NCBI GenBank assembly: GCA_001643675.2
Contig: LSRY02000019.1
Coordinates: 1,126,001 to 1,190,000 of the forward strand
Direction of reading: 5' to 3'
Source of the DNA: Monocercomonoides exilis
Lineage: Eukaryota > Preaxostyla > Oxymonadida > Polymastigidae
Length of the DNA stretch: 64,000 nucleotides
Below, piece by piece: positions 37,401 through 48,100 of the stretch (its first letter is position 1; every line of letters begins with the position of its first letter). Position numbers and translations under genes: made by a program. The notes under the pieces were generated by a model, which worked only from the letters and a program-made list of their open reading frames with translations, was not told where the DNA came from and did not search any database.

Positions 37401-37823
37401 TGATAATTCTGAGGGAAGATTTAAACTTGTTGCATTTTGTGAATGAACAATTTGCTCGTGTTCAACAGGCTTATGATTTATATCTGCTGATATATCATTA
37501 CTGTCTGGTTCAGCAGATGCAGGAAAAGTGACAGATGACCTCTGTGAATCCGAGAGAGCGCGATGAAATTCTAACGAACTGTTATCTTGTGTAGGAGGCG
37601 TTTCCTGTGAATGTTCAATTTTATTATGTGTTGGAAAAGTTGTTTTGCTATCTTCACTTAACTTTTCTTTCAAATTATCAGATTGAATATCCTGCTCCTT
37701 TAAATCAGAAGTAAGTTTTGGAGCATGAAATATTGGCTTTGTAACAGATTCTGCGTGCAAGTGCAAACTTTTTGGTTTAGTATGTAAAGAAAATAGTTGC
37801 TTTGGCTTGTGCAACACTGACAT
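34470..37823 (-). CDS. Bromodomain protein with PHIP/BRWD-like region and AT-hook
   Basis: A single exon of 1117 residues from the ATG at 37823-37821. Residues about 280-415 resemble the part of PHIP/BRWD proteins before the bromodomain: YWHVG, WEEGRIYN, then LNELSVVWFEQRA and ISHVSPWELYPSEAF. Residues about 490-575 form a bromodomain with FESKIDKEEAPGYRKII, MTTKKIKKKI, Y, F and DVRLMLDNCQKVFDYQRK. The usual acetyl-lysine-contacting Tyr-Asn after NC reads Phe-Asp here, so binding may be altered. An AT-hook (KKVGRPRKI) lies near residue 687, after an acidic stretch of more than a dozen Glu/Asp. The C-terminal 400 residues are Lys/Glu then Ser/Thr/Pro-rich. No WD40 repeats are present, unlike BRWD proteins. 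Chromatin association is inferred. Confidence 0.8.
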   Translation of the reverse strand: MSVLHKPKQLFSLHTKPKSLHLHAESVTKPIFHAPKLTSDLKEQDIQSDNLKEKLSEDSKTTFPTHNKIEHSQETPPTQDNSSLEFHRALSDSQRSSVTFPASAEPDSNDISADINHKPVEHEQIVHSQNATSLNLPSELSNDIKLKKDIPLVQLELDAGKIVEPRSSRWSDFPISKKDEIVVVVANYIQFLNHYSDHLDRSAIDKILQSIKDKKYIYGTVTEIESFKSPSSTLQFTNFSINEIKGEYSSKDTLLIKQVSIFSLPFLSLETPQHLLPRKRFDQCVNYWHVGMHFSYPFADPNDPEHCVTWEEGRIYNKGIESRQSKFDALLREMDENGVTVKLRDEMEQLQKENYERDPLNELSVVWFEQRASDREWIIALNQQISHVSPWELYPSEAFDKRDDSKCRRLWKVHQMNIPIEMMRDKEEEEKRKKKGKKISRIGMKIKNDDDEDNEENETKKKDENEETKEKESSSTSSASTTVPDISEREHLSTSEMQRVYRFVIGELEECEGSGIFESKIDKEEAPGYRKIITKEMTTKKIKKKISKEKYGTNWIKFAKDVRLMLDNCQKVFDYQRKLLKSKEKSKENEGQMDEEAENTEEEPKRFEETIADMVRVLFNKRDAEMKGVWFVEESEEEEEEEEDEEEVEDYDSALDFDETEEGQEEDDDRNDGDAFEKPKKPQQKRKKVGRPRKITKDMKKKKSSSASASSSSSSKSSKNKNKPNRIRHTTKGRDQEDDDEEEEKATTEDSASSKEVEEDDENLGESSTTAIKKKKIPKKKLIKNEKGKSKRGTTQKRRMADESSAGEENEKEQDTKADEGKEFEAKQSEISSVSEIERAGNEKQLEKNKGTEAREEKEKTAEAKSSNESENAKGLQFVGSKEVSPTAKTPASPPPPPSPPSKHPVMSAEIKSMKQSEMEDDKEERKEGENECQPSLVSINKSLTTLNVTDSASSSPIPVSSFLLQNIAASPATETLNSTTSFSTPQQSTPLAISAHSTSSPASLMISTSASSLPSSTSPNSTSLAVSTPATPLIPTQLSPQSSMMVSVVSFTPVSSTSSTALSSMSTALSASSGQQAEFGTPLITAYSPSPSSISLTAKHPEEHQSIGDLVLQREE

Positions 37824-37937
37824 CACTTTCCGGAAAATGCGAACTTTCCAGACATTTTGAATTGATTATGGTTATTAATGAAAAACTTTTTATTAATTTT
37901 CAGATCAGTTCATTGAAAAACTGAGATATTTTAATAA
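37824..37937. promoter_or_regulatory. Compact divergent promoter region
   Basis: 114 bp between the ATGs of the bromodomain gene (minus strand) and the ankyrin-DHHC gene (plus strand). The half nearest the bromodomain gene contains TTTCCGGAAAA, a short palindromic GC core unusual for this AT-rich DNA. No known box was identified. Confidence 0.45.
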
Positions 37938-40900
37938 ATGATATCTCCCTATGGCTCATTTGAAGCCCAAATACGATCAAATGATAAGCTTCCTCCGGCC
38001 ATGATGGGACAGACATTAATACGAACAGCAAAAAGAGGAAATCAAATTCTTTGTGCACATTTGTTGATGAAGGGTGTAGATATTGAAACTGAAGATGAAA
38101 ATCATATGCACGCTTTACATTGGGCTGTGGAAAGAGAAAATATTGCGATGGTTTCCTTTTTAATGAACCAAGGTGCAGATCCGAATGCAATATGCTCTTC
38201 AACTTATGATACACCTGTATCACTTGCTGCAAAAAAAGGAAATGTACCTATTCTTCACTATTTGCTTCAACATGGAGGGAATTTCGAATATTCAGATCAT
38301 AGAGGTATTACATTGCTGATTTGTGCAGTTAGTCGCGGAAAAGCTCTTGTGCTTGAATATCTTGTCTGCTCTTTTAATACTCTTTTCAAATTTTTGTAAT
38401 TATTTTATTTTATTTTTAGATAAGAAAGAAAGCCCCTCTTACGAAAGATTATCTTGGTCGGACAGCATTTCATTGGGCAGCAGCTGGAAATAGCCCTGAA
38501 TGCATGGAATTACTCATCCGAGGTTATCCTGGACACATAAATGATGTAGATGATGAAGGACTTACCCCGCTTCATTTTGGTGTGGAAAGAAATCAATTAG
38601 GAACTGTTCGCGTTCTGACCGATAACGGGGCAGATATCAACATTACAAATAAAAAAGGTGAAAATTGCATGGAATATGCTCAAAGGAAGGAACAAGAAGA
38701 GCGCAACAAAAAAAAGGCTATTCCTTTCAATATATTTGGAGAGGATATTATTCCAGGATCAACTGTTGAACCTCGTGGCACTTCGTCTGCTTCTTTATCT
38801 TCTTCATCGTCATCATCATCTTCTCCTCTTGTTCAATCAACCGAATCACCAGCATCATTGAACGAAAAAGGACAGAACACTCTCTTTACAGAAGAAGAGG
38901 AAGCAAAAACAGCAGAGCTTGAATTTGGGAAAAGACAGCAGACAAAGCACAATCAGTCAACTGAGCAGGCATACACAAGAAACTGCACACTGCGAGCTGT
39001 CAGATCGGGAAATATTAAATTCGCAAAGAGGATTCCGAGCCGCGGATTTATCAACATGCCCTCACTTACGATATTAGTTGTGTTGGGAGGACTGTTTTTG
39101 ATAACGTCATTGATTTGCAATGGTGTTATTGGAAATGAAGAATTTGATAAAAATAAGGAGATGAAAGAAAGTTCGAGCGCTGTTGCAAACAAGGGAGGAT
39201 ATTTGTTTGGAAAAGATTTGAAGCTGCTGTTTGGCAAAGGAAAAGGAAATGTCAATTATGAAAACTCTGGAGCGAAAACAAACATGAACGGAAAAGATAG
39301 TAATAGTAATAATTTTCGAAGAAATAATAAAGAAAGTGAGAAAGAGAAAGAAAAAACCAATAGATTTGCAGTTCCTGAAGAAACTCAAGAATTAGGGGTC
39401 ATAATGCATTGTCTTGCAAAGATTCTTCTGGTGATGTGGATAATGTTAGTCTTTTCTGATCCAGGAAGAATTCCTCAATGCCCCAATGAGAAAGTGTGGG
39501 AGATGGTTTGGAACGGCGAAGTGTTTGAGCTGTGGAAAAGAGAAAGAAGGAGAAAGAGAGAGGAGAAAGAGAGAGAGAAAAAGAGAGCAATGAAAAGAAG
39601 AGCAGGGAATTATGAGAGTGAAGAGGACGAGGAGGAAAGTGTGCATATCAACGATTTTGATATCATCGAGTGGTTATGTTCAATATGCAGTCTTGTTATT
39701 CGGATTGTTTCGTCTGTGCTTACCAAATTGTGGAGGCTTCTGCCTCTTCTGTTGAGGAGATTACTGTCAACACCATTTCTATTTCTTTCAAACTACATTT
39801 CATTTCTTCCACCTCATTTTGCGTTTGGAGAAAGCCATTTAACTTCAGCAAGCAGATGCTTTGCTGACAAGAAGGATTCTATGTGGAGAAAGGAGGTTGA
39901 ACATGAACACTTGATTGGAGATTTTGAATATGAAAACAGAGGTGAATTTCAAACTGATCGAAGTGCTCTGCTGAGTGTTTCTTCTTCTTCTTCTGCCTCT
40001 TCATCCTCTTCTGCAACCTCATCGTCTCCTATTCATTCTTCCCGTTCCAAAAAGCACTCTTTAAGCAATTCTTTCATTTCACCAAAACAGATTGCGCGTT
40101 TTCCTCTTTTTAATGACATGGCTCAACCGTATTTTCGAGAGGAAGCCAGCATCATAAATGAGAAGTGCAATGATAAACCTGATGGAAGCGACAGTAATAC
40201 AGTTATGAGAAGCATTGAAGATGAAAACAGAGCAAAAGAAGAGGAAAAACAAAGTCAATACGAAGAAATACCTCAGAGATTCAACATCAATGAATGTGAA
40301 GACCTGAGTAGATTTTTCAATCATGTGTGCAATCTATTTCTTATCGAAACTATTTGTTCAAATTTGAAAAAAAAAATCCAATTTTTATTTCAAAAAATTT
40401 TTCTTTTTCTTTTTGATTTTTTTCTTTCATTTTCACTTTCGTTTAATTTTTATTGCATAATCATCACATGTTTTTTCTAATTGAATTTCTTTCTCTCCTC
40501 CTCCACTTTCAGCACCTTATGTCTGGAACTCCTATCTCCTTGTGCTCTTCCTGTCGCATTCCACGCCCTCTTCGCTCAAAGCACTGTGCACACTGCCACT
40601 GCTGCGTGGCTGAGATGGACCACCACTGCATCTGGGTGAACAACTGCATCGGAGCCAAGAACAAGCACTTCTTTGCAGCCTTTCTTGCGGTTGTGCTTCT
40701 GAACTGCCTGTTCTACTGCTTCTTCATTGTGACTGCTGCAGAAAACGGAGGGTGGGCCAAAGGGAAGTCGCTGAGTATTTTCAATTTCCCTGTGTTTTTC
40801 TGGTATTTGTTTGTGTCTCATCCGTTTGTCTTTGCGCATTTCGTGTCTGTGATCATGTTTGTCATCTTTTCGATGACGATGATTGGCACGCAGATCTATC

Positions 40901-41634
40901 TGCTTTGCTCTAATTTGACAACAAACGAAGACCGAAATATCGATCATTATGCACATTTCTTTGTTCAGACAGGAGAATGTCTCAACCCTTTCAGTGCACC
41001 AAGTGCTGCGTCCTCTTCAATGGAAAGGGAGAAAGAGAGGGAGAAAGAAGAGAGGAGAGAGGGAAGTGTTGAGTGTGCAGATAGAAATGAGGCTGAGAAT
41101 GGGCAAAAGAAAGTCCGAATGAGGAGAGTGAGGCTGGACACACTGTGTCCGCATCGGCCTCAGCACATGGAACATGGAGCTTCTTCTTCATCTTCATCGA
41201 CTTCTGCTTCTGCTTCGTCATTTTCGCGTCAAATGCCTGCGTCACTTCAGCTGATCCTCCCTCCTCCTCTCCCGCCCCGGTCCTCTCTGCTCACCCGCAT
41301 TGCAGATTCGGTGCTCCTTCGAAGCAGGACAGATGCCTTTGAGAAGCTGACAGTAGAAGACGAGACTGTGGCAGTGCAGAAGGAGGTTGTTTCAGACAGC
41401 GACTGCATTGTCAACGTGGAGCAGGCGATTAGCAGCCCGCTGAATCTGAATGAAAAATGCACTCCCATTTCATCCTACACATTTCGGTATTCTTCTCGCC
41501 CGCTTCCCTTTGCACTCTCTCCGTCTGGCTGTGAAAGAGTGAAGAAGCGGACGAATGCGAATGCTAGCCAATTGTCAGCTTATCAACAACCACAGTCAAA
41601 TTGCTGCAGTTTTGATATACCAGACTCAAGCTAG
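37938..41634 (+). CDS. Ankyrin-repeat DHHC protein S-acyltransferase
   Basis: Three exons, 37938-38363, 38420-40324 and 40513-41634, all phase 0, give 1150 residues. The N-terminal 220 residues carry ankyrin repeats (HALHWAVERENIAMVSFLMNQGADPN; GRTAFHWAAAGNSPECMELLI; LTPLHFGVERNQLGTVRVL). Two membrane helices follow: PSLTILVVLGGLFLITSLI and the helix ending VFSDPGRIPQ, which carries the DPG motif. The DHHC cysteine-rich domain begins exon 3, with CSSCRIPRPLRSKHC, CHCCVAEMDHHC and WVNNCIGAKN; the catalytic Cys is residue 816. Two more helices follow, then the TTxE motif as TTNED. This is the architecture of yeast Akr1 and ZDHHC13/17, which S-acylate proteins at Golgi and endosomal membranes. 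About 290 residues of Ser/Glu-rich insertion separate DPG from the CRD, far more than usual. All catalytic residues are present. Confidence 0.9.
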
Positions 41635-42056
41635 CAAACTCTGAAAATGTTTTGAGTTTTTCTTTTTATTTAGTGTTTGAATCATGCAAATGATTCATAT
41701 GTAATTAGCTAAGATGCTTAAATTTTTTTTAAAATCATAAATTTTAATACTGTTTTTAAAGCAAATTTTATCATTTGAAATTCGATTATTTGTCTTTTTT
41801 ATCGATCTGCAGTCAATGTTTAAAGGAATATACCATTTTAAGAACTGTCATAAAACTTGACAATAATTTTTTGAAAGGTCGCAAGCTTTACAAAAAATAA
41901 AAAAAAAACTTTTCACTAATTTTGCTCAAAAAGCAATTTGAACCTTTCAAATATACTCTGTTAGAAAGAGGTTATTAATTCTTCATGATCAAAATTAATA
42001 TAACTTTGCAATCTGTTCACATTTATAAAAAATATTTTTGAATCAATTGTGGTCAA
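41635..42056. other. Intergenic, AT-rich
   Basis: Short spacer between two plus-strand genes. No ORF, RNA or repeat was recognised. Confidence 0.55.
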
Positions 42057-43274
42057 ATGTATACAAGTGAGCAAAACAAATTAATTATAAGAAGTTTGAT
42101 AGCGTAAATTTTAACTTTTGCAATTTTGGCATTCCATTTTAGAGGATCCATCCAAATGCAACATTGTATTCCTATTCATTATTTTTGCTATTTTTACAGT
42201 AGCAATTTGTGTACTGTGCCTTTTTATAAATTACATAACAGTTTTTGTATGCAGTCATCATTTATTTTTTATATTTCACTTATTTTTTATCCACCAGACG
42301 ATTCCTGTTTTGATTGTCGGCTTACTCGCAACCACAGTTTATTTCTCAATTTCTCATAATCGTTTTTATACGATAATATTTATAGTTTTCTATTTTAAGG
42401 AAACATATTTCATATACGATAATTTGTGATTCAACTGAAGGAACATTGAGGATTAATTCTTTACCAACATTTTTTGGAAAAATTGCTTGCCGTCGTGAAA
42501 GTCATTTGATACTTCGCATGACAGATATTCAAGAAATAGCGATGCTTTCTAAATCCTCTGGCAATTTAGATGAAGAAAGAAATAAACGCCAAAAATCAAA
42601 ACAGTATTTGTTTACAATTAAAACACGAGATGGTATCATGTCAACTCAAAGTTTTTCTTTGTATTATGAACAAATACAAAGTATTATTGATTATGTTTCT
42701 AAATACAATTCAATAATTGCACAAATGAATTACCTAAACGTTCGCTTCAATTTTTCAATGCGTTAAAAAATTTGTTAATGTTATTCTTTTCAATAATTGT
42801 TAGATGCAGTCTTCTGACATTCAGCAGCCGGCATATGCTGATCAGGCTTATCAATCGTTGTACGCGCCATTTTCAGAATCTTCAGCAAACAGCTTTGCAT
42901 CTGTTGTCACACCAACGCTTCAAGCAAATTCTTCTTCTTTCACTTCTCAGCAGGAAGCTTATTCTGCTCTATCTTTGCAGTCACAGAATGTGAACATATC
43001 TTCTTCTTCTTCTTCTGCGCAGTTGCTGCCCCCGCATCAAATGCTGCCACCCACTGCATTTCAGCCTCCCTCAGATGAGACGCTGCTCTTACCTTCTGAA
43101 AATTACAACATATACCAGGCACAGTATAACTCAGACATCATTCAGCCAAATTTTGCTGATGCTTCGCAGGTCAGTCAGTATTCGCAGCAGTATCCTTCTG
43201 CGCAGACCCAAATTGCGTTCCAGCAGCCTTCTTTTGTTGTTGAAAGAAATAACATTGCAACTGAAAAGGATTGA
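42057..43274 (+). CDS. Hypothetical two-TM protein with possible PH-like domain and Gln/Ser-rich tail
   Basis: I do not recognise a family. Five exons with matching phases were modelled: 42057-42066, 42143-42246, 42298-42336, 42386-42739 and 42804-43274, giving 325 residues. A three-codon first exon (M-Y-T) leads into two hydrophobic helices, NIVFLFIIFAIFTVAICVL and TIPVLIVGLLATTFSIL. A compact soluble region of about 100 residues follows, with alternating strands (LRINSLPTFFGKIACRRESH, SKQYLFTIKTRDGIMSTQSF) and a terminal helix, which suggests a PH-like fold. The last 157 residues are Gln/Ser/Pro/Tyr-rich, prion-like. The tiny first exon and the GTTTAT and GTTCGC donors are the weakest points. 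If the last intron is wrong, the protein ends at 42766 instead. Confidence 0.55.
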
Positions 43275-45118
43275 ATAATCATGTTTTGAGTATTTTTGAT
43301 TGTAATTTTATGTTAAAGTTACGTTCTCAAAAGATGCCTTTTCATGGCATTTTTTGAAAGCTTTTCTATAAGTGGAATTCAATATTTTGTAAAAAAAAAC
43401 TGTTGTTATTATATTTTGTGTAATTATGAAATTGCTTAACATTTTGACTAATTTTTCTTTTTCTTCGGAAAATTTTTCATTCATTAAATATTTTCTTTTT
43501 TTCTTATTTTGTGATTTGATAATTTTGTTTTTATTGCCCAAGTTTTTGTTCTTTCTTTATTTTATTTTATTTAATTTTATATATTTTTTGATTTTATAAT
43601 TTTTGAATGGATATATTTTTTTAACCTTACAAACACTCAACAAATGCATATACAGAGAGATTCAACAAATTTGGAATAAGATTATAGTGAAACATCCTCC
43701 GTCCCCCATTCATACCCAGAGCTATGAGATCTATATGTTTATAAAATGTTTTCAAAATGTTTCATCCATTAAAAATTCAGACAATGCGCTCCAATGATGT
43801 TTCATATCAAAAGGCTTTGCGATGAATGAATTTGAAAGTGGTTATTTCTTTCCAATGAATATGTTTCGCATTTGGGTGAGTGAAAGGCAAATTTTTGTAC
43901 CGAATAAATGTTCTGTGATGATTGTTTTCATAAATAATTAACATTGTAATTGAGGAATAGAATTGTCTGAATGAGAATAATTAGGAGGTTTGTCTTTCAG
44001 GAGTAAAAATAGAAGAAAATTTTTTGAAGCTTTTTTGCAATTACAGTCAACCTCTGTTATTGTTTGAATAGGGTTTGTTGAGAGAGTTGATTACAAAAAA
44101 AGAAATGAATCAAATTTTCAGACTTGTCACAAATATGAATATTTCCTCCTTTTGATTCTTTAATCGAAAAAGTCTGAAACAAACGTTGATTCACAAGTAA
44201 TTTTGTATGATGGTATTTTGAGTTTCCGTGTATTAAGTGTATTTACGGAAATGTTTTTGGAAAATAAAAATTAGTTTGTGAATATTTCCTTATTGTTTCT
44301 AACATGATGAATTATTTATTGTTATATTTCTTGGAAAAAAAAGCTTCCAAATAAAGTGTATTTTCAATGTATTATGTGAAGTGAAATGAATAAGACAACA
44401 TGAAATTCTTAATAATTTGTAAGCCAAAACTAGAAAAAAGAACAGAAACGTAGAGTGATCGAAAACAGCACAACGCGCACAAGAAAGTTCTTCATTTCAA
44501 ATATGTAATATCAAAAATATAATTTACAGCTTCACCTACTGTGCTCATTTGCCTTTACTCAAAAAAAAAGGCATTATATCACACAGACTTCCCCAGCTGT
44601 CCAATGTATATCAAATAAAAGTTGAAGAGAACGTCTAAAAAAAGGAGAAAAGTCAAATAGAAAAGTGATATGATAAGACATAGAATCTCATAATTTGAAC
44701 AAAAAACATAACCAACGTAAAACTAAACTTAAGTACACTTTTTTTGTACTCAGCAAGTTGATATTTATTTATTTGTCTCTCTAATAATATTTCTTTCTTT
44801 CTTTTTGACTTTATTTTTGTGCAAAATACAACAAATTATCAATAACCACACACGTCAATGCATCAAAATAAATAAATCTCACTAAAAACACTTTGAGCCA
44901 AATTCCATGAAGAAGGGAAGGGTGGAAGGAAAGATATATTAATTTTGAATGTGCTAGCCTTAAAAAAAAAAAAAAATTCACACCTTTTAAACTTCCTTTC
45001 ATAATTGCGCTTGCTTCAAGATTGTTGCTGTAGAATACATTGTCTATCTAAAATAATAATAAAAATAATAATAAATAATTCAGGGTGCTTTCTTTCTTTC
45101 TCAGTTTCGATTAGGAAG
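43275..45118. other. Intergenic, AT-rich
   Basis: Spacer between convergent genes, holding both 3' UTRs. Short ORFs at 43308-43541 (minus), 43603-43797 (plus) and 44811-45002 (minus) have no recognisable features. No RNA gene or repeat beyond short A/T runs was seen. Confidence 0.6.
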
Positions 45119-48100
45119 TCAATGCTCATCCATATTTTCGATTTCTTCTGTCTTCTTTAAATTTTCATTCGTTTTTTCCGCTTCTTCATCTTTTGTACAT
45201 TCACCTTCATCACTTTTTTCTGAACGTTCAGTTATTTCGTTGTTATCTCCAACATCTTTATTTATCTTGTTGCCTTCTTCTTCCTTTTCAATTTTTTCTT
45301 TTTCTATTTCTTTATCGTCTTTATTGCCTTTATCGTCTTTATCCTCTTTAATGTCTTTTTCTTTTATATCTTTTATATTTTTATCTTCTATCTCCTTCTC
45401 TGCATTCCCATTTTCATCTTTCTCCGTTCTAATGTCCTTTCCTTTCTCCTTTCCATCATTTTCTGCTTCTGAGACTTTAAGTGGCTCTGGCTGCAACACA
45501 TTTTCCGGTTGCACGCCGTTTTGTTCACTTGCATCATTCCTTTCAATAACCGCATATTTATCTAAATCTGCTGACTCCTTTGTGACAAGCAACTGTAATA
45601 AATCAGTGCTTCCTTCAGTGAAATCAGGCTCAACTTTATCAGAAGGCGAGAGCGTTTGCCCAAACTTGCTGTATGAATCGCATTTTCTATACAAAGAAAC
45701 GAAGGAGTTTTCATTTGACGTACTTGTATTGAAATTCTGTGAAGCGTTATTGGAGAGGGACAAACATGAAAGTGGAGAAAAACAGCGAGATTGCGAACGA
45801 GAAGGAGAAGTGGAAAGAGAAGGAGAAAGAGAAGGAGAAAGAGAAGGAGAAAAAGAAGGAGAATAAGAGCCTGGTGAACATATTTTGATATTTGTCGGGT
45901 CTTCTGGTATAGAATTATTTGTGAAAAAATACTGATTTTGAAGTTTGGAATTTTTTTCAATGGATTCAACAAATACTTCCCGCTTTTCGGGGGGAAACAA
46001 CGATAAAACATCTGTTTCAATATCTTTGCTTTGAAATTGATAGGTATAATTGGTCTGATCATCGTCAACCAACTGAATCTGTGAAATGTCTTCTTTAACA
46101 GCATGAGGCATAAGCGAAGATCCAGACGAAGACGAGGAATGGTCTGTGTCAATGGTTTCTTCGGTGGCATTGCTGCCATTACTGTCATTGTTTTCATTGT
46201 TTTCATTGTTTTCATCGTTGTGTGTATTCTTCTTAAGAGCATCTGTATCTTCAGCAGAGCTTACTGATTGGATGGCATTGCTTTGGCTTATTGCTCCTTG
46301 CTCTGTGTGGCCATCATTATCTACATTACCACCACCACCATCACCACCACCATCACCGCCATCTCTAATTCCATTTTCATTTCCATTTTCATTTCCATTT
46401 TCATTTTCATTTTCATTTTCATCACCATCACCATCACCATCACCATCACCATCACCATCACCATCACCATCACCATCACCATCGCCATCGCCATCGCCAT
46501 CAACTTGGCACGAATGCCTTATTCCTTCATAACGAGTCATCTCGATCTCCTTCTGCACATCTGTGTTCTGCTCATTCTCCACCTGATGCTGACTCATTGC
46601 TTCGTTAAAGAAGGGCGCATTCAATTCCATTGTATATTCATAGTCTTTCTCCTCGTGCAAATAGTTTTCAATCAGATCATCTCTCGAATTCAGCATCTCC
46701 TGTGAGATTATTTTCTTCATCTCTTCTTTATCCACAAACGGATACATCAGCAAAGCTGACTCGTGGCTGACTTGTGTGTATCTCGGGAAAATGGACTGGT
46801 CCATGAACACCTCATTCACACCGGTGCTTCTTGGAATTTGTGGAACATCGGCGCTTCTTTTCATTTGTGGAACATAGTAGCTCGCAGCGCTCGGCTCAGC
46901 TGTGCTTCTGCCTTCTTGCACTTCGTTGGCTGTCTGGCTGGTCCTCATGATGGCAACTTGGCTTATTTCCTGTCTCTTCTCTGGCTGGTCACCTCCCACA
47001 TTCCGGTTAATCACATTAATTTTGTTGAATTCGATTTTGTCGTTTTCTTCCTCATACGATTCCTCTTTCTGCTGATTGTCATCCGTGTTCTGGAATCCAT
47101 AATTCCTTTTTTCTGCCATGTGTTCAGCGATCAGTTCTGCTTCTCTCCTCTTTTTCTCCCTGGCCAGCATCCGTGCAAGCGACAGCGCGTACTTAATCAG
47201 TTCCATAAAATCCTTTTGCTGCAGTGCAACCAGCGGTTTCGAGAAGAATGCATCATCTTCCTCACACCTTTTGACATCACTATTTTCATCCTTCTTCCCC
47301 AATTGAAACACGCCCCCTGGGGTAGAGCTGAACGACAAGAACTTGATGCAGCCGCTGTACACCAGCAGCCCATCGCTCGGATACTCATGTCTCGTACTGC
47401 CCAGATCGACGCACGATAGCGAGCGATGCATAAAGGACATGTCTCCACCGACTGACAGACTCCGCGCTTTCTTTTCCCGCTCGTCCGGCGGGACTGAAAC
47501 AGAGCGCTGAATGTAATTCATTCTCTGAGCACCCGGAGCATCTAAAGCAACAGAATAATCAGAGGTTGCAGATCCAGCAGAAGCAACGGAATATGCAGCG
47601 GAAGCAGAGGAAGCAGAGGTAGCAGAGGAAGCAGACGTTGCAGAGGTAGCTGGAACCGACGAGCCGCAGGTAGCGTTTCTGGAGCTGGTTGTTTCGTCAG
47701 GGCAAGTGTTGTGCTGCATATCGTCGAAGTCTCTAATGCTTCTGGAATCTTGACTGCCTTCGTGGTCGTAGCTGCTATGGGCGTCTGGGTCAGAGGATCT
47801 GGAAGAGGAAGAGGAAGAAGAAGGTGAAGGTGAAGGCGAAGGTGAAGGTGAACCAGAACAAGAAGAACAAGAAGAAGAAGAAAAGGAAGAAGAAGAGGTA
47901 AAGGAAGAAGAAGAGGAGGAGGAGGAAGAATAGGAAGAGGAAGAAGAATAGGAAGAAGATGAAGAGCCTGTTGGAGAAGGCGAGCGGTCCACTGCATCAT
48001 TCAACCCATCGTCCACTGGAACCGCCGCTTCATCTCCTTCTCTTCTTCTTTCACCAGTGCCATCCCCAACAATTTCAAAGAAACCATCGTTTGTTTCCTC

